The position numbers and the translations under genes were made by a program. A stretch of 64,000 nucleotides of DNA from Serratia silvae. Its GTDB lineage: Bacteria; Pseudomonadota; Gammaproteobacteria; Enterobacterales; Enterobacteriaceae. Every line of letters starts with the position of its first letter. Position 1 is the stretch's first letter. The DNA lies in the NCBI RefSeq assembly GCF_023282985.1, contig NZ_JAGQDC010000001.1, positions 310,001 through 374,000 on the forward strand, given 5' to 3'. Below, piece after piece: positions 1-11,894 of this stretch. Under the pieces are notes generated by a model. The model did not search any database. It saw only the letters and a list, made by a program, of their open reading frames with translations, and had not been told where the DNA came from.

Positions 1-849
1 ATCACCCAGAAACAGCCGAACCCCAGCCGTGACTGGCTGAACCCGAACCTGGGCTATGTCACCACCAGCCGCGGACGCTCCAAGATCCACAACTGGTTCC
101 GCAAGCAGGATCGCGATAAAAACATCCTGGCCGGGCGGCAGATGTTGGACAACGAGCTGGAACACCTCGGTATCAGCCTGCGGGAAGCCGAAAAGCTGTT
201 GATCCCGCGTTATAACGTCAACTCGTTGGATGAAGTGCTGGCGGGGATTGGCGGCGGCGATATCCGTCTGAACCAGATGGTGAACTTCCTGCAGGGCAAG
301 CTCAACAAGCCTAGCGCCGAGGAGCAGGATCGCGAAGCGTTACGCCAACTGACCCAGCAGAAGGCTCCGGCAACGGCGGCCCGTAGCAAGGATAATGGCC
401 GCGTGGTGGTCGAAGGCGTGGGCAATCTGATGCACCACATTGCCCGCTGCTGCCAGCCGATCCCTGGTGACGACATCGTCGGCTTTATCACCCAAGGGCG
501 CGGGATCTCGATCCACCGTGCGGATTGCGATCAACTGGCGGAGCTACAGTCTCACGCGCCGGAACGTATTGTGGATGCGGTCTGGGGCGAAAGTTACTCC
601 AGCGGTTATTCGCTGGTGGTGCGTGTCGTAGCCAACGATCGCAGCGGCCTGCTGCGTGATATCACCACCATCCTGGCCAACGAGAAGGTCAACGTATTGG
701 GCGTCGCCAGCCGCAGCGACACTAAAAAGCAGCTGGCCACCATCGATATGGACATCGAAATCTATAACCAGGTGGTGCTGGGCCGCGTGTTGGCCAAGCT
801 CAACCAACTGCCGGATGTCATCGACGCCAAACGCCTGCACGGCGCTTAA
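1..849 (+). CDS. relA: GTP pyrophosphokinase RelA, C-terminal part (5' end outside window)
   Basis: RelA makes (p)ppGpp on stalled ribosomes. The reading frame is open from base 1, so the gene enters from the left and only about the last 282 codons are present; the synthetase domain is missing. Visible here are the end of the central region, a conserved-cysteine segment (CCQPIPGDDIVGF, then HRADCDQL) and a C-terminal ACT-like regulatory domain (VVRVVANDRSGLLRDITTIL) that ends at the stop. These are the ribosome-binding and regulatory parts of long RelA/SpoT proteins. Synteny with mazG and pyrG supports RelA rather than SpoT. In E. coli mazEF follows relA; here only 120 bases separate relA from mazG and no toxin-antitoxin genes are present. 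Confidence 0.96.
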   Translation: MTQKQPNPSRDWLNPNLGYVTTSRGRSKIHNWFRKQDRDKNILAGRQMLDNELEHLGISLREAEKLLIPRYNVNSLDEVLAGIGGGDIRLNQMVNFLQGKLNKPSAEEQDREALRQLTQQKAPATAARSKDNGRVVVEGVGNLMHHIARCCQPIPGDDIVGFITQGRGISIHRADCDQLAELQSHAPERIVDAVWGESYSSGYSLVVRVVANDRSGLLRDITTILANEKVNVLGVASRSDTKKQLATIDMDIEIYNQVVLGRVLAKLNQLPDVIDAKRLHGA

Positions 850-860
850 TACACTTCGTC

Positions 861-902
861 TTTCAAGCTGTATCGTTGTTGCCGTCTAGATACAACTTGA
901 AA
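861..902. repeat. Short palindromic repeat, deleted form of the element at 38180-38282
   Basis: Inverted repeat with arms TTTCAAGCTGTATC (861-874) and GATACAACTTGAAA (889-902) and a 14-base loop, just after the relA stop. The arm ends match the 103-base element at 38180-38282, but the whole inner hairpin is missing. Two positions differ from the long copy in both arms together, so pairing is kept. It may act as an mRNA 3'-end structure for relA. Confidence 0.7.
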
Positions 903-969
903 TCCATTAGGTATTACTTTTCGCGCAGGCATCATTTTTTGTGCGATTTTTTTAGATAGAGATTTCAAT

Positions 970-1764
970 ATGATCCAATCAACGCCACTGCAACGCCTGC
1001 TGACCATTATGAAAACCCTGCGCGATCCGCAGGTGGGTTGCCCGTGGGATCGTAAGCAGACCTTCGCCACCATCGCGCCTTACACCCTGGAAGAAACCTA
1101 CGAAGTGTTGGACGCCATTGAGCGTCAGGACCATGCCGATCTGCGTGATGAACTAGGCGATCTGCTGTTCCAGGTGGTGTTTTACGCCCAGATGGGGCAG
1201 GAGCAGGGGCTGTTTGACTTCGATCAGGTGTGCAACGCCATCAGCGACAAGCTGGAACGCCGTCACCCGCATATCTTCGGTGAGGCTGAGGCAGCAGACA
1301 GCGCAGCGGTTTCCGCCCGCTGGGAGCAGTTGAAGGCCGGCGAGCGGGCTGAGAAAGCGCTGCACTCGGCCTTGGATGATATTCCCAACGCCTTACCGGC
1401 GTTGATGAAGGCCCATAAGATCCAGAAGCGCTGTGCCGCAGTCGGCTTCGACTGGAATACCTTGGGGCCGGTCGTGGGCAAAGTGTACGAAGAGCTGGAT
1501 GAAGTGATGCACGAAGCCCAGCAGGCGGTGGTGGATGAGCAGAAGCTGGAAGAAGAGATTGGCGATCTGCTGTTTGCCACGGTCAATCTTTCCCGCCATC
1601 TTGGGCATAAAGCGGAAAAGGCGTTGCAGGTGGCCAACCGCAAGTTTGAGCGCCGCTTCCGCCAGGTGGAGGAAATCGTGCAGCAGCGTGGTCTGACCAT
1701 GCAGGAAGCCACGCTGGAGCAGATGGAAGAAGCCTGGCAACAGGTAAAAAGCCTGGAAAACTAA
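970..1764 (+). CDS. mazG: Nucleoside triphosphate pyrophosphohydrolase MazG
   Basis: MazG hydrolyses (d)NTPs to NMP and pyrophosphate, acting in nucleotide-pool cleaning and, in E. coli, lowering ppGpp in starved cells. The 264-residue product is family length (E. coli 263) and has two MazG repeats. The first carries the metal-binding acidic cluster in LEETYEVLDAI with DELGDLLFQVVF; the second repeats it in YEELDEVMHEA with EEEIGDLLFATVNL. The N-terminal LRDPQVGCPWDRKQTF stretch is typical of the enterobacterial protein. The ATG at 970 follows an AGATAGAGATTTCAAT leader with a modest ribosome site. It lies between relA and pyrG as in E. coli. Confidence 0.96.
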   Translation: MIQSTPLQRLLTIMKTLRDPQVGCPWDRKQTFATIAPYTLEETYEVLDAIERQDHADLRDELGDLLFQVVFYAQMGQEQGLFDFDQVCNAISDKLERRHPHIFGEAEAADSAAVSARWEQLKAGERAEKALHSALDDIPNALPALMKAHKIQKRCAAVGFDWNTLGPVVGKVYEELDEVMHEAQQAVVDEQKLEEEIGDLLFATVNLSRHLGHKAEKALQVANRKFERRFRQVEEIVQQRGLTMQEATLEQMEEAWQQVKSLEN

Positions 1765-2047
1765 TTGCCAATGCCGTTGTCCTAACTGTGTCGCTTGTTT
1801 GATCGGCGACAATATTCGCACTAGCTGAAACGGTTAAGCTCAGGGTTGTGGATTGCTGAATCTGGTTTAACCGGCAGAAAAGGCCAACAAACTGAAATCT
1901 AAGGTGTTTTATTGCATCGAAAGTCGGTTTGAACGTGGTTTTTTATGCTAACTCATTGTTTCTAAACGGCTCTAAAACCGGGGCCGAACGATTAAACCGA
2001 GATGAACTCACGAGGGAGGCAGAGATGATGGTGGGTAAAACGATCGT
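1765..2047. other. mazG-pyrG intergenic region
   Basis: About 280 bases between mazG and the likely pyrG promoter. One 70-codon open frame (1929-2141) runs through it and overlaps the pyrG start, but it has no ribosome site and no recognisable product. I see no strong terminator hairpin after mazG and no repeat. Confidence 0.5.
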
Positions 2048-2076
2048 TTGTAGGTCAAGAGAGGTTCGGGTATACT
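2048..2076 (+). promoter_or_regulatory. Probable sigma-70 promoter of pyrG
   Basis: TTGTAG (2048-2053), a 17-base spacer and TATACT (2071-2076) form a good sigma-70 promoter pair about 55 bases before the pyrG ATG. Transcription would start near 2083, inside a pyrimidine-rich TTTCCCG stretch. This is a sequence match only. Confidence 0.55.
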
Positions 2077-2115
2077 ACTTTCCCGTCTTGGTTCTTCCAT
2101 CGTCTTTAAACCTAA

Positions 2116-3768
<1,653 letters not shown>

Positions 3769-3780
3769 GAGTTTTAGTAA

Positions 3781-5148
<1,368 letters not shown>

Positions 5149-5184
5149 TATAACGGTTTGATTCGCGACTGAATCAGTAAGCAA

Positions 5185-5219
5185 ACGGAGAGTGCCGTAA
5201 GGTGCTCTCCGTTTTTTTT
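5185..5219 (+). terminator. Intrinsic terminator of eno
   Basis: ACGGAGAGTGCC (5185-5196) pairs with GGTGCTCTCCGT (5201-5212) around GTAA, with two G-T wobbles, followed by a run of eight T. It is a classic rho-independent terminator 36 bases past the eno stop. Confidence 0.92.
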
Positions 5220-5675
5220 ATGCCTGCGTTAAATGTATCCACCAATTTGCAATGTGACGAGATGATTAAATTAAGATTTCACTTAGGTTAGGAAGGGGTA
5301 TTTCGGCGATGTTTTCCTGCCGTTTGTCGTCATTTTCAAATATCAGATTGGTCGCTGAGTAATCAATGAAGAGGCAGAGTAGGACATAAAATCAATAAAA
5401 ACACAGGATTAATCCTAACCCCTGGTAACACCCCTAAAAAGGCCGGTATATTTCAAAATGTTTCAACTGGTGACTAATTAATTCCATTTTGGTTTTAATG
5501 TGTTGATATTAAATGATTTTATTTGATATTAATGCAAGTTTACTGAATGTAACAAAATGTGAATTTAATTCATTGCCTCATAGGGTCAAGAAAAAATGGT
5601 TGTTAAGAAAATTCCTGCCTTGCTAGACTGGCTCGACTTGTCCACAGGGCATCTGAGAAAGATAGTGTGACAAGT
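5220..5675. other. AT-rich control region ahead of fimbrial operon 1
   Basis: About 450 bases without a convincing gene, strongly AT-rich from about 5440 to 5580. It contains a perfect 12-base palindrome, AGGATTAATCCT, at 5405-5416, which could be a regulator site. Long AT-rich leaders of this kind are typical of silenced, H-NS-bound fimbrial promoters; that is inference. I looked for short inverted repeats that would bound an invertible switch like fimS and found none. Confidence 0.45.
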
Positions 5676-5704
5676 TTGTCTCAATAAGTTTAAGCCAGTA
5701 AATA
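5676..5704 (+). promoter_or_regulatory. Possible sigma-70 promoter of fimbrial operon 1
   Basis: TTGTCT (5676-5681), a 17-base spacer and TAAATA (5699-5704) lie about 50 bases before the major pilin ATG. It is a plausible but unverified promoter. Confidence 0.35.
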
Positions 5705-5754
5705 ATTACTGCCAGGACTGCTTTATTGGAAAAAGTAAATTAAAAGGATTTCTT

Positions 5755-6288
5755 ATGAAAATCAAAATGATGACTCTCGCTTTAATTGCATTCTCTAGCA
5801 CCTCGATGGCTGACTCTGCCAATACAGTGCAATTCAAGGGTGAAGTTAGTACACAAACCTGCTCGGTCAATATTAACGGCAATGAAACCAATCCGGTGGT
5901 GTTACTGCGCACGGTTGCGGCCAACTCGCTCGCGACTAAAGGTGCCACCGCTGGGGAAACGACCTTCACCGTTAACGTGACAGGTTGCACTACCGCAGCC
6001 AACGATACTTCCATCAAAACGGTATTTGTGGGGAATAATGCCACGACTAATGGCAACCTGGGTAACACTGGCGATGCAACCAAGGTTTCTATTCAGTTGT
6101 TGGATAGCGATGCCACCACGCCATTGAGCTTTGCCACGGGTTCAAAGGCCACCACCAGCGCAATGACGCTGACAACCGGTGCGGTATCAACGTCGCAAGA
6201 ACTGGTTGCCCGTTATTATGCCGAAGAGGCTGGGGTGACTGCTGGTTCGGTGATCGCCACGGCACAATATGCGATTACCTATAAATAA
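5755..6288 (+). CDS. Major fimbrial subunit of operon 1 (type 1 pilin family)
   Basis: A 177-residue secreted pilin expected to polymerise into the fimbrial rod by donor-strand exchange. It has a Sec signal peptide (MKIKMMTLALIAFSSTSMA) and then a mature protein with an early acceptor groove (VQFKGEVSTQTCSVNING). Two cysteines near residues 37 and 79 (TCSVN, TGCTTAA) are placed to form the disulfide of the type 1 fold. The C-terminus ends in the beta-zipper pattern ATAQYAITYK, with the penultimate tyrosine of chaperone-usher subunits. AAAGGA before the ATG is a good ribosome site. It is first in its operon, which fits the most abundant subunit. Confidence 0.9.
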   Translation: MKIKMMTLALIAFSSTSMADSANTVQFKGEVSTQTCSVNINGNETNPVVLLRTVAANSLATKGATAGETTFTVNVTGCTTAANDTSIKTVFVGNNATTNGNLGNTGDATKVSIQLLDSDATTPLSFATGSKATTSAMTLTTGAVSTSQELVARYYAEEAGVTAGSVIATAQYAITYK

Positions 6289-6303
6289 TACTCTGCCGTC
6301 CCA

Positions 6304-6348
6304 GGTTGTTTCCGCCACCGGGCTCAAGCCCGAGGGCGGGAAATAACC
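6304..6348 (+). terminator. Strong hairpin between major pilin and chaperone (attenuator)
   Basis: GGTTGTTTCC...GCC (from 6304) pairs with GGCGGGAAATAACC (to 6348) and encloses a second perfect stem CGGGCT/AGCCCG. There is no T run. In fimbrial operons such structures protect or truncate the pilin mRNA so that pilin greatly exceeds chaperone and usher; I infer that role here. Confidence 0.6.
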
Positions 6349-6426
6349 CGTTACCTACAATATTGTCAGCATTGCCCGAAACGTTAAGCGGTGCTGGGTT
6401 ATTTGTCTTGTTGACTGGTCTCTCTT

Positions 6427-7155
6427 ATGGCGTATACCACACGCACCTACTCTTGTTGGGTGGCATTGTTGTTCAGCCTGACATTGCTGATTATCGATAG
6501 CGCTGCTGCCAGCGTCACTATGCTGGGCAACCGAGTGATCTACCCGGCTCAGGCACGCGAGAAGACGCTGCAGTTTACCAACGATGATGCTGCCCCGGCG
6601 CTCATCCAAGTCTGGCTTGATATCGATAATGACAAATCGACGCCGGAAACGGCCGATGCCCCCTTTGTCGCATCGCCACAGATTTTCCGGATGAATGCCC
6701 ATAGCGGGCAAATGGTACGGTTGATGTACACCGGGAAAGGCTTACCCACCGACCGCGAATCCCTGTTTCACCTTAACTTCCTCCAGGTGCCAGCCGTCAA
6801 ACAAAGCGACACGGATAAAAATAAGCTGGTGCTGTTGATCAGCAACCGGCTGAAGGTGTTCTATCGGCCTGAAGGGCTGCCGGGCGAGGGCAATCAGGCG
6901 GGCAAACAGTTGCGTATTCAGCGTAATGGCAATGCATTACAGGTCAGTAATCCAACGCCTTATTACGTCAGCATCAGCTATGCCAAAAGCGGCAATAAAA
7001 ACCTGCATATTGAACCGGCCGATATGGTCGCGCCTTTTTCTCAGGTGAGTTGGCCGCTGGGTTCTGCGTTCCCCAAAGGGAAGCTAAAAGTGATGCTCGG
7101 TATCATGAATGATTACGGAGTAGAGGTTCCCGTAACTCTAGAGACGCAGCACTGA
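6427..7155 (+). CDS. Periplasmic fimbrial chaperone 1 of operon 1 (PapD/FimC family)
   Basis: A 242-residue PapD-like chaperone that binds pilins in the periplasm and hands them to the usher. It has a hydrophobic signal segment up to about residue 28. The G1-strand and cleft features are VIYPAQAREKTLQFTN, then LPTDRESLFHLNFLQVPA with the conserved Arg-Glu, and NRLKVFYRPEGLPG, the family signature. The second domain (LQVSNPTPYYVSISY, WPLGSAFPKG) is present. The ATG has no clear Shine-Dalgarno, so translation may depend on the upstream message. Next is the usher, 22 bases downstream. Confidence 0.93.
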   Translation: MAYTTRTYSCWVALLFSLTLLIIDSAAASVTMLGNRVIYPAQAREKTLQFTNDDAAPALIQVWLDIDNDKSTPETADAPFVASPQIFRMNAHSGQMVRLMYTGKGLPTDRESLFHLNFLQVPAVKQSDTDKNKLVLLISNRLKVFYRPEGLPGEGNQAGKQLRIQRNGNALQVSNPTPYYVSISYAKSGNKNLHIEPADMVAPFSQVSWPLGSAFPKGKLKVMLGIMNDYGVEVPVTLETQH

Positions 7156-7177
7156 AAGAAAGGACAGGGAGGTCCTG

Positions 7178-9742
7178 ATGTCGATAAAAAACTATCCCAC
7201 AATTCCATCTCTGCTATCAACGTGCTGCCGCTATGGCTTTTTTTTGCTCTCTCTGGGCGGGATCTCCCTGGCACAAGGCGCGACGGACGATTACGCCTTT
7301 GACGCCGATTTACTGCGTGGCAGCGTGTTCAGCACCACGCAACTCGAACAGTTCAACCAACAGGATCTGGTGACGCCGGGCAACTATGAGGTCGAACTGT
7401 TTACCAACGGTGTGTTTGTTGAACGCAGCGAAATCCGCTTTGTCCTGGGCGACGATCGGCACGTGTTGCCGTGTTTTGAGCTGCAACAATTGGAACGCCT
7501 TGGCCTAAAGGAAGTGCCGGCGGCGCCCGTGGAAGGCTGCCTGCAACCTGGACGTGACCTTAAAGATATTCAGGTTCAAGCCGATATGTCACAACTAAGA
7601 TTGGAGCTCAGCATCCCACAGAGTTTGTTGAACCATAAATCCCGTGGCAGCGTTAGCCCTGGCAGCCTGAGCAGCGGTGAATCAATGGCGTTTTTCAACT
7701 ACAACGTTAATCAATATCACGTCAAATACCGTCAGGGGCAGGCTAAGGATCTCAACTCTACCTTCGCCAACCTGAACGGGGGGGTTAACCTGGGGTTATG
7801 GCGTTACCGCCAGCAATCCAGCTTCCGCTTTGATAATGAATTTGGCAGCCAGTGGGATACCAGCCGCCGCTATGTCCAGCGGGCGGTGCTGCCGTTACGC
7901 AGTGAGGTCTTGCTGGGAGAAGGCTTTACCGACGGCCATTTCTTCGCCGGGCTGGGGTTTCGCGGCGTCAGGATGACGTCGGATGATCGCATGCTGCCGG
8001 ACTCGCTGCGAGGCTATGCTCCCGTAGTACGCGGGATTGCCAACAGTAATGCCAGAGTGACCGTATTTCAGGGCAAAAGCCAACTGTACGAAACCACGGT
8101 GGCCCCTGGCCCATTCGCGATTGACGATCTGTTTGCCACCAACTTTTCCGGTGATCTGACGGTGGTGGTGACCGAGGCCGATGGCAGCGTCAACACCTTC
8201 ACCGTACCATTTTCTGCCGTTCCCCAATCCATGCGCCCTGGATCCTCACGCTATTCGGCGACCCTTGGGCGATCGCGCTTTATTGGCGACAATGACCTGT
8301 TCAGTGAGTTGACCTGGCAGTATGGTTTGAGCAACTCGGTGACGTTTAACGCAGGCAACCAGCTAGCTGATGGCTATCAGGCCTTGATGCTGGGTGGGGT
8401 CTACAGTAACTCACTGGGGGCTTTTGGCCTGGATAGCACTTTTTCCCATGCCAGCCTGCCGGAAGGCGATACCTCTGGCTGGATGCTGCATCTCTCCTAC
8501 AGCAAAAGCTTTACTCCAACGGATACCACACTTTCCATCGCCGGGTATCGTTACTCCACCGATGGGTTTCGTGATTTGAGCGATGTGCTTGGCGTACGTC
8601 AGGCAGCCAGCAGTGGACAAAGCTGGCAATCCGATTCCTATCGCCAGCAATCGCGTTTTGAAGTGACCGTGAATCAAGGGATCGGCTCATTGGGTAACCT
8701 GACGCTGTCAGGCTCTACACAGGATTACCGCGATGGGCGCGGCCGGGATAATCAGCTACAGTTGGGTTGGGGCAAGGTATTTGACAACGGTATCGCGTTG
8801 AATCTTTCGGTGACGCGAACCCGTAGCCTGAGCGGCAGCGATAGCGCCTATTACGACGGCGGTCAGCCCTATGTGAATACCAATGATCCCACTAGTACCC
8901 ATACCTCGCAAACCGTTAGCTCGCTCTCAGTTTCTTTTCCTCTTGGCCGTTCTTCTTCTGCGCCAACGGCGTCTTTGTTCTCCAATCATAGCCAAGGGCA
9001 GGGAGGGAGTTATCAGGCGGCGCTCTCGGGCAACGTAGGGGAGACGCAACAGGTCGGTTATGGGCTTAATTTCACCACCGACGATAATAACCATAACCGC
9101 ATCTGGGGGGGCAATCTGCAAACCCGCCTGCCATATGCCAGTGCCACCGGTTCAGTTTCAACATCCAGCCAATATTGGCAGGGATCGGCTGCGCTACAGG
9201 GGGCAGTGGTCGCCCATCGCGGTGGGGTTACGCTCGGGCCTTATGTCGGGGATACTTTTGCCCTGATCGATGCCCCTGGTGCCCGTGGTGCTCAAGTGAT
9301 GGATGGGCAGGGTGCCCGTGTTGATCGTTTCGGCTATGCGTTGGTTCCTTCGCTGGTGCCCTACCATTTCAATACCGTGGCTCTTAATCCACAGGGGATG
9401 AACAGCAAAGCAGAATTGGAAGATGGGCAACGGCGCGTGGCACCTTTCGCAGGGGCTTCGGTGCGACTGCACTTCAAAACCATCCGAGGTCAGGCGGTGT
9501 TAATCAAGGTTCAGCGGCCAGATGGCAGTATAATCCCGATGGGTACCTCGGTCTTTGATGATAACAATAACGATGTTGGTATGGTCGGCCAGGCTAATCA
9601 GGTTTACCTACGCAGTGACAAATCGCAGGGGAAATTGACATTACGCTGGGGAGAAGGGGCGACTGAACGATGCAGTCTGCCCTATAAATTACCCCCGCCA
9701 ACCGATGAGCCGATTCTGTTGCTGAAGGCCACATGCCGCTGA
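7178..9742 (+). CDS. Outer-membrane fimbrial usher of operon 1 (FimD/PapC family)
   Basis: An 854-residue usher forming the outer-membrane pore and assembly platform. After a signal peptide (to about residue 35, ending SLAQGA) comes the N-terminal chaperone-binding domain (YAFDADLLRGS...) and then the long beta-barrel with the typical SFRFDNEFGSQW, PDSLRGYAPVVRGIANSNARVTVFQ and APGPFAIDDL motifs around the plug. The C-terminal domains (GASVRLHFKTIRGQAVLIKV, GTSVFDDNNNDVGMVGQANQVYL) end the protein. A GGGAGG ribosome site at 7167-7172 fixes the ATG. It overlaps nothing and is followed by the adhesin gene. Confidence 0.95.
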   Translation: MSIKNYPTIPSLLSTCCRYGFFLLSLGGISLAQGATDDYAFDADLLRGSVFSTTQLEQFNQQDLVTPGNYEVELFTNGVFVERSEIRFVLGDDRHVLPCFELQQLERLGLKEVPAAPVEGCLQPGRDLKDIQVQADMSQLRLELSIPQSLLNHKSRGSVSPGSLSSGESMAFFNYNVNQYHVKYRQGQAKDLNSTFANLNGGVNLGLWRYRQQSSFRFDNEFGSQWDTSRRYVQRAVLPLRSEVLLGEGFTDGHFFAGLGFRGVRMTSDDRMLPDSLRGYAPVVRGIANSNARVTVFQGKSQLYETTVAPGPFAIDDLFATNFSGDLTVVVTEADGSVNTFTVPFSAVPQSMRPGSSRYSATLGRSRFIGDNDLFSELTWQYGLSNSVTFNAGNQLADGYQALMLGGVYSNSLGAFGLDSTFSHASLPEGDTSGWMLHLSYSKSFTPTDTTLSIAGYRYSTDGFRDLSDVLGVRQAASSGQSWQSDSYRQQSRFEVTVNQGIGSLGNLTLSGSTQDYRDGRGRDNQLQLGWGKVFDNGIALNLSVTRTRSLSGSDSAYYDGGQPYVNTNDPTSTHTSQTVSSLSVSFPLGRSSSAPTASLFSNHSQGQGGSYQAALSGNVGETQQVGYGLNFTTDDNNHNRIWGGNLQTRLPYASATGSVSTSSQYWQGSAALQGAVVAHRGGVTLGPYVGDTFALIDAPGARGAQVMDGQGARVDRFGYALVPSLVPYHFNTVALNPQGMNSKAELEDGQRRVAPFAGASVRLHFKTIRGQAVLIKVQRPDGSIIPMGTSVFDDNNNDVGMVGQANQVYLRSDKSQGKLTLRWGEGATERCSLPYKLPPPTDEPILLLKATCR

Positions 9743-9771
9743 TTTACCGATTATTAACGGGAGGTTATTCC

Positions 9772-11109
9772 ATGAAGTTAATTTCATTGCTGCGATTGGC
9801 GCTGTTGGGGAGCCTACTTGCAGGGATCGGCCTGCCAGCGGCAGCCAGATGCACCCGCGTTTCGCCAGCCATTGACTCCGGTTGCAACGCCTGTGGCGTC
9901 GGGGTCGGCCTGGGGCGTATCAACCTGACCAGCACTCACCTACAGCCCGTTGGTACACCGTTGGGCAGCAGCGTGTTTGATTTCACCTCCGGCGTCCGTT
10001 ACCCGGATCCGAACAAAGTCTTGTATCAGTGCGATGCCAGTGACGTCGGGCAGATTTTTGAAGTGTTTGCCACCAACGGTGACGACCGGGTGGGGGGCTA
10101 TTATGATTTAGGAGTGGTAGACGGCAACCCCAATTATTATGCCACCTACTTTCCCTATGTCGGTATTCGGCTAACCCATCTGGATTCGGGCAAGGAATTT
10201 ACCCGTTACTGGCAGGCAACACCGATCACCCGTTATGCTACGGTCGGTGACAAGATCCAGATCCGGGTCAAGGATTTCAGCCCCATACGGGCCGATCTGA
10301 TCCGCATCAGTTCGCTCCCCGGCCGTGGTGCCAGTAACTACTGTGGTTACAGTGCGTCTAATCCGCTGAGTGGCATGGCTTCCACCACGGGTAATTCGAA
10401 CTATACTTGCACCCAGCCTAATGGCTATGTGACCTTCCAAGGGCCGGGCATTGCGTCTGATCCTATTGGTAGCGATTCGGCCACCAACTATTCGACCTGG
10501 GGAACCGGGCGTTGGAATGCGATGGGGATGGGAACGTCGCCGATTTCTTCCCTTTCTTACACCGCCACCTGTGTGGCACGCAACGTCACGCCGCTGGTGA
10601 TCCTGCCGACGCTTTCCGTCGGCCAATTAACCGCGGGGCGAACTTCTCAGGCCCAGTTCACCATCAATATCGAATGTGATAATGCTGCCGTTTCGGGGAT
10701 TAGCACCAATCGTACCGCCCTGGGTCTGCAAGTCCCTTATGCCAGCTTTGCTCTGGCGCAAAAGCTTGGTCTGGTCAACGCCAGCGGTGGCGTCAGCTAT
10801 TTGCTGTCCGACGGTTATGGCACGGACAGCAGTGTTGCAACTGGCGTAGGGATTGCTCTTTCTAACAGTAGCAATGGTACGCCGATGAACTTTGTCGGTT
10901 GGGCCAACTGTAATGCTGGCCTGTGTCCGCAAGGTAATAATGCGGGCTGGTATCCGGTTCTCAATGGAGCGAGCAATGGGGGCAGTACCACGGCAGGGTA
11001 TACTCATTACACCACACAGTTGACGGCCACATTATCACGCTTGCCGGGGCAGACCGTTACGGCGGGGAAGGTTGATGCCAAGGCTTACGTTTGGGTCAAG
11101 ATACAGTAG
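9772..11109 (+). CDS. Large tip adhesin of operon 1
   Basis: A 445-residue secreted protein, far longer than a pilin, placed after the usher where tip adhesins lie. The ATG at 9772 is chosen over an earlier in-frame start (9733, inside usher) because a GGGAGG site sits 7-8 bases upstream and a clean signal peptide follows (MKLISLLRLALLGSLLAGIGLPAAA). The N-terminal half is rich in Gly, Tyr and Asp with several cysteines. The C-terminal part (about residue 260 on) looks pilin-like: LPTLSVGQLTAGRTSQAQFTI with a CDN cysteine, ending AKAYVWVKIQ. Receptor unknown. The arrangement usher-adhesin-second chaperone recalls the Salmonella Stb type, but that comparison is from memory. Confidence 0.8.
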   Translation: MKLISLLRLALLGSLLAGIGLPAAARCTRVSPAIDSGCNACGVGVGLGRINLTSTHLQPVGTPLGSSVFDFTSGVRYPDPNKVLYQCDASDVGQIFEVFATNGDDRVGGYYDLGVVDGNPNYYATYFPYVGIRLTHLDSGKEFTRYWQATPITRYATVGDKIQIRVKDFSPIRADLIRISSLPGRGASNYCGYSASNPLSGMASTTGNSNYTCTQPNGYVTFQGPGIASDPIGSDSATNYSTWGTGRWNAMGMGTSPISSLSYTATCVARNVTPLVILPTLSVGQLTAGRTSQAQFTINIECDNAAVSGISTNRTALGLQVPYASFALAQKLGLVNASGGVSYLLSDGYGTDSSVATGVGIALSNSSNGTPMNFVGWANCNAGLCPQGNNAGWYPVLNGASNGGSTTAGYTHYTTQLTATLSRLPGQTVTAGKVDAKAYVWVKIQ

Positions 11110-11117
11110 AGAAAGCC

Positions 11118-11861
11118 ATGAAGAAAATCGTCCGTACGTTACTGCTGCTCGGTGGCCTGTTACCTGTAATGTTGGCTCAGGCCGGCATTATAGCCTCCGC
11201 GACGCGAGTGATTTTTCGTGAGGGTGATAATGAAAAAAGCTTGATGCTCCTCAATACCAACGACTACCCGATCGTGGTACAAACTTGGGTAGACGATGGG
11301 GATGTCAATGCGGCCCCCGAGCAATCAACAGCGCCTTTTGTCAGCTTGCCTGCCGTATTTAGTATGCAACCCAAAACCATGAAAGGGCTGAGGCTGATTT
11401 ATAACCAACAGTCACTGCCCACGGATAGGGAATCTGTCTTCTGGATTAATCTGTACGAAATTCCGCCGACGCGCCCGGTGATCCCCCCGCAGCAGCCCAG
11501 CGTGACTATGGCGATGAACACCCAGATGAAGATTTTCTATCGGCCCAAGGCGGTGGTTGCGGCGGAGAAGGATACGCCTAAGCCGGTGTTCACCCTGAAA
11601 AAGGAAGATAATCATTACGTCTTGCTGTGTGATAACCCGTCGGCTGTCCATCTCTCTTTTTCCCGTCTTGCGCTGCGCATTGGCCAGCAGGATTATCCGG
11701 TGCAACAAGAGAGCGATATGATGACGCCGCCTTACGGCAGTAAAAAGTATCGGATTGATGATATTGCTCAATCAAGGGATATCTCTTCAGCGATGGTCAA
11801 CGCCGCCATTATCGATGATCAGGGTAATGCGGTCGATCAGCAATATGCCGTACGGAAATAA
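11118..11861 (+). CDS. Periplasmic fimbrial chaperone 2 of operon 1
   Basis: A 247-residue PapD-family protein. The start at 11118 gives a signal peptide (MKKIVRTLLLLGGLLPVMLAQA); the preceding in-frame start at 11091 would overlap the adhesin gene and spoil it. Family features are ATRVIFREGDNEKSLMLLN, LPTDRESVFWINLYEIPP and MKIFYRPKAV. The F1-G1 loop is longer than in chaperone 1 (about PTRPVIPPQQPSVTM), hinting at a different client. Since it follows the adhesin by 8 bases, it may be dedicated to that adhesin. The gene ends just before a short perfect hairpin (11864-11880). Confidence 0.9.
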   Translation: MKKIVRTLLLLGGLLPVMLAQAGIIASATRVIFREGDNEKSLMLLNTNDYPIVVQTWVDDGDVNAAPEQSTAPFVSLPAVFSMQPKTMKGLRLIYNQQSLPTDRESVFWINLYEIPPTRPVIPPQQPSVTMAMNTQMKIFYRPKAVVAAEKDTPKPVFTLKKEDNHYVLLCDNPSAVHLSFSRLALRIGQQDYPVQQESDMMTPPYGSKKYRIDDIAQSRDISSAMVNAAIIDDQGNAVDQQYAVRK

Positions 11862-11863
11862 CA

Positions 11864-11880
11864 GGCCGCACCTTGCGGCC
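11864..11880. other. Small perfect hairpin between chaperone 2 and the regulator gene
   Basis: GGCCGCA (11864-11870), a 3-base loop and TGCGGCC (11874-11880). There is no T run, so it is not a standard terminator; it may limit read-through into, or translation of, the regulator gene that starts 15 bases later. Confidence 0.5.
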
Positions 11881-11894
11881 AAATAGAGAATAAG

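Noticed and set aside
5220-5754. fimS-like invertible promoter switch for operon 1
   Set aside because: No matching short inverted repeats bounding about 300 bases were found and no recombinase gene is adjacent.
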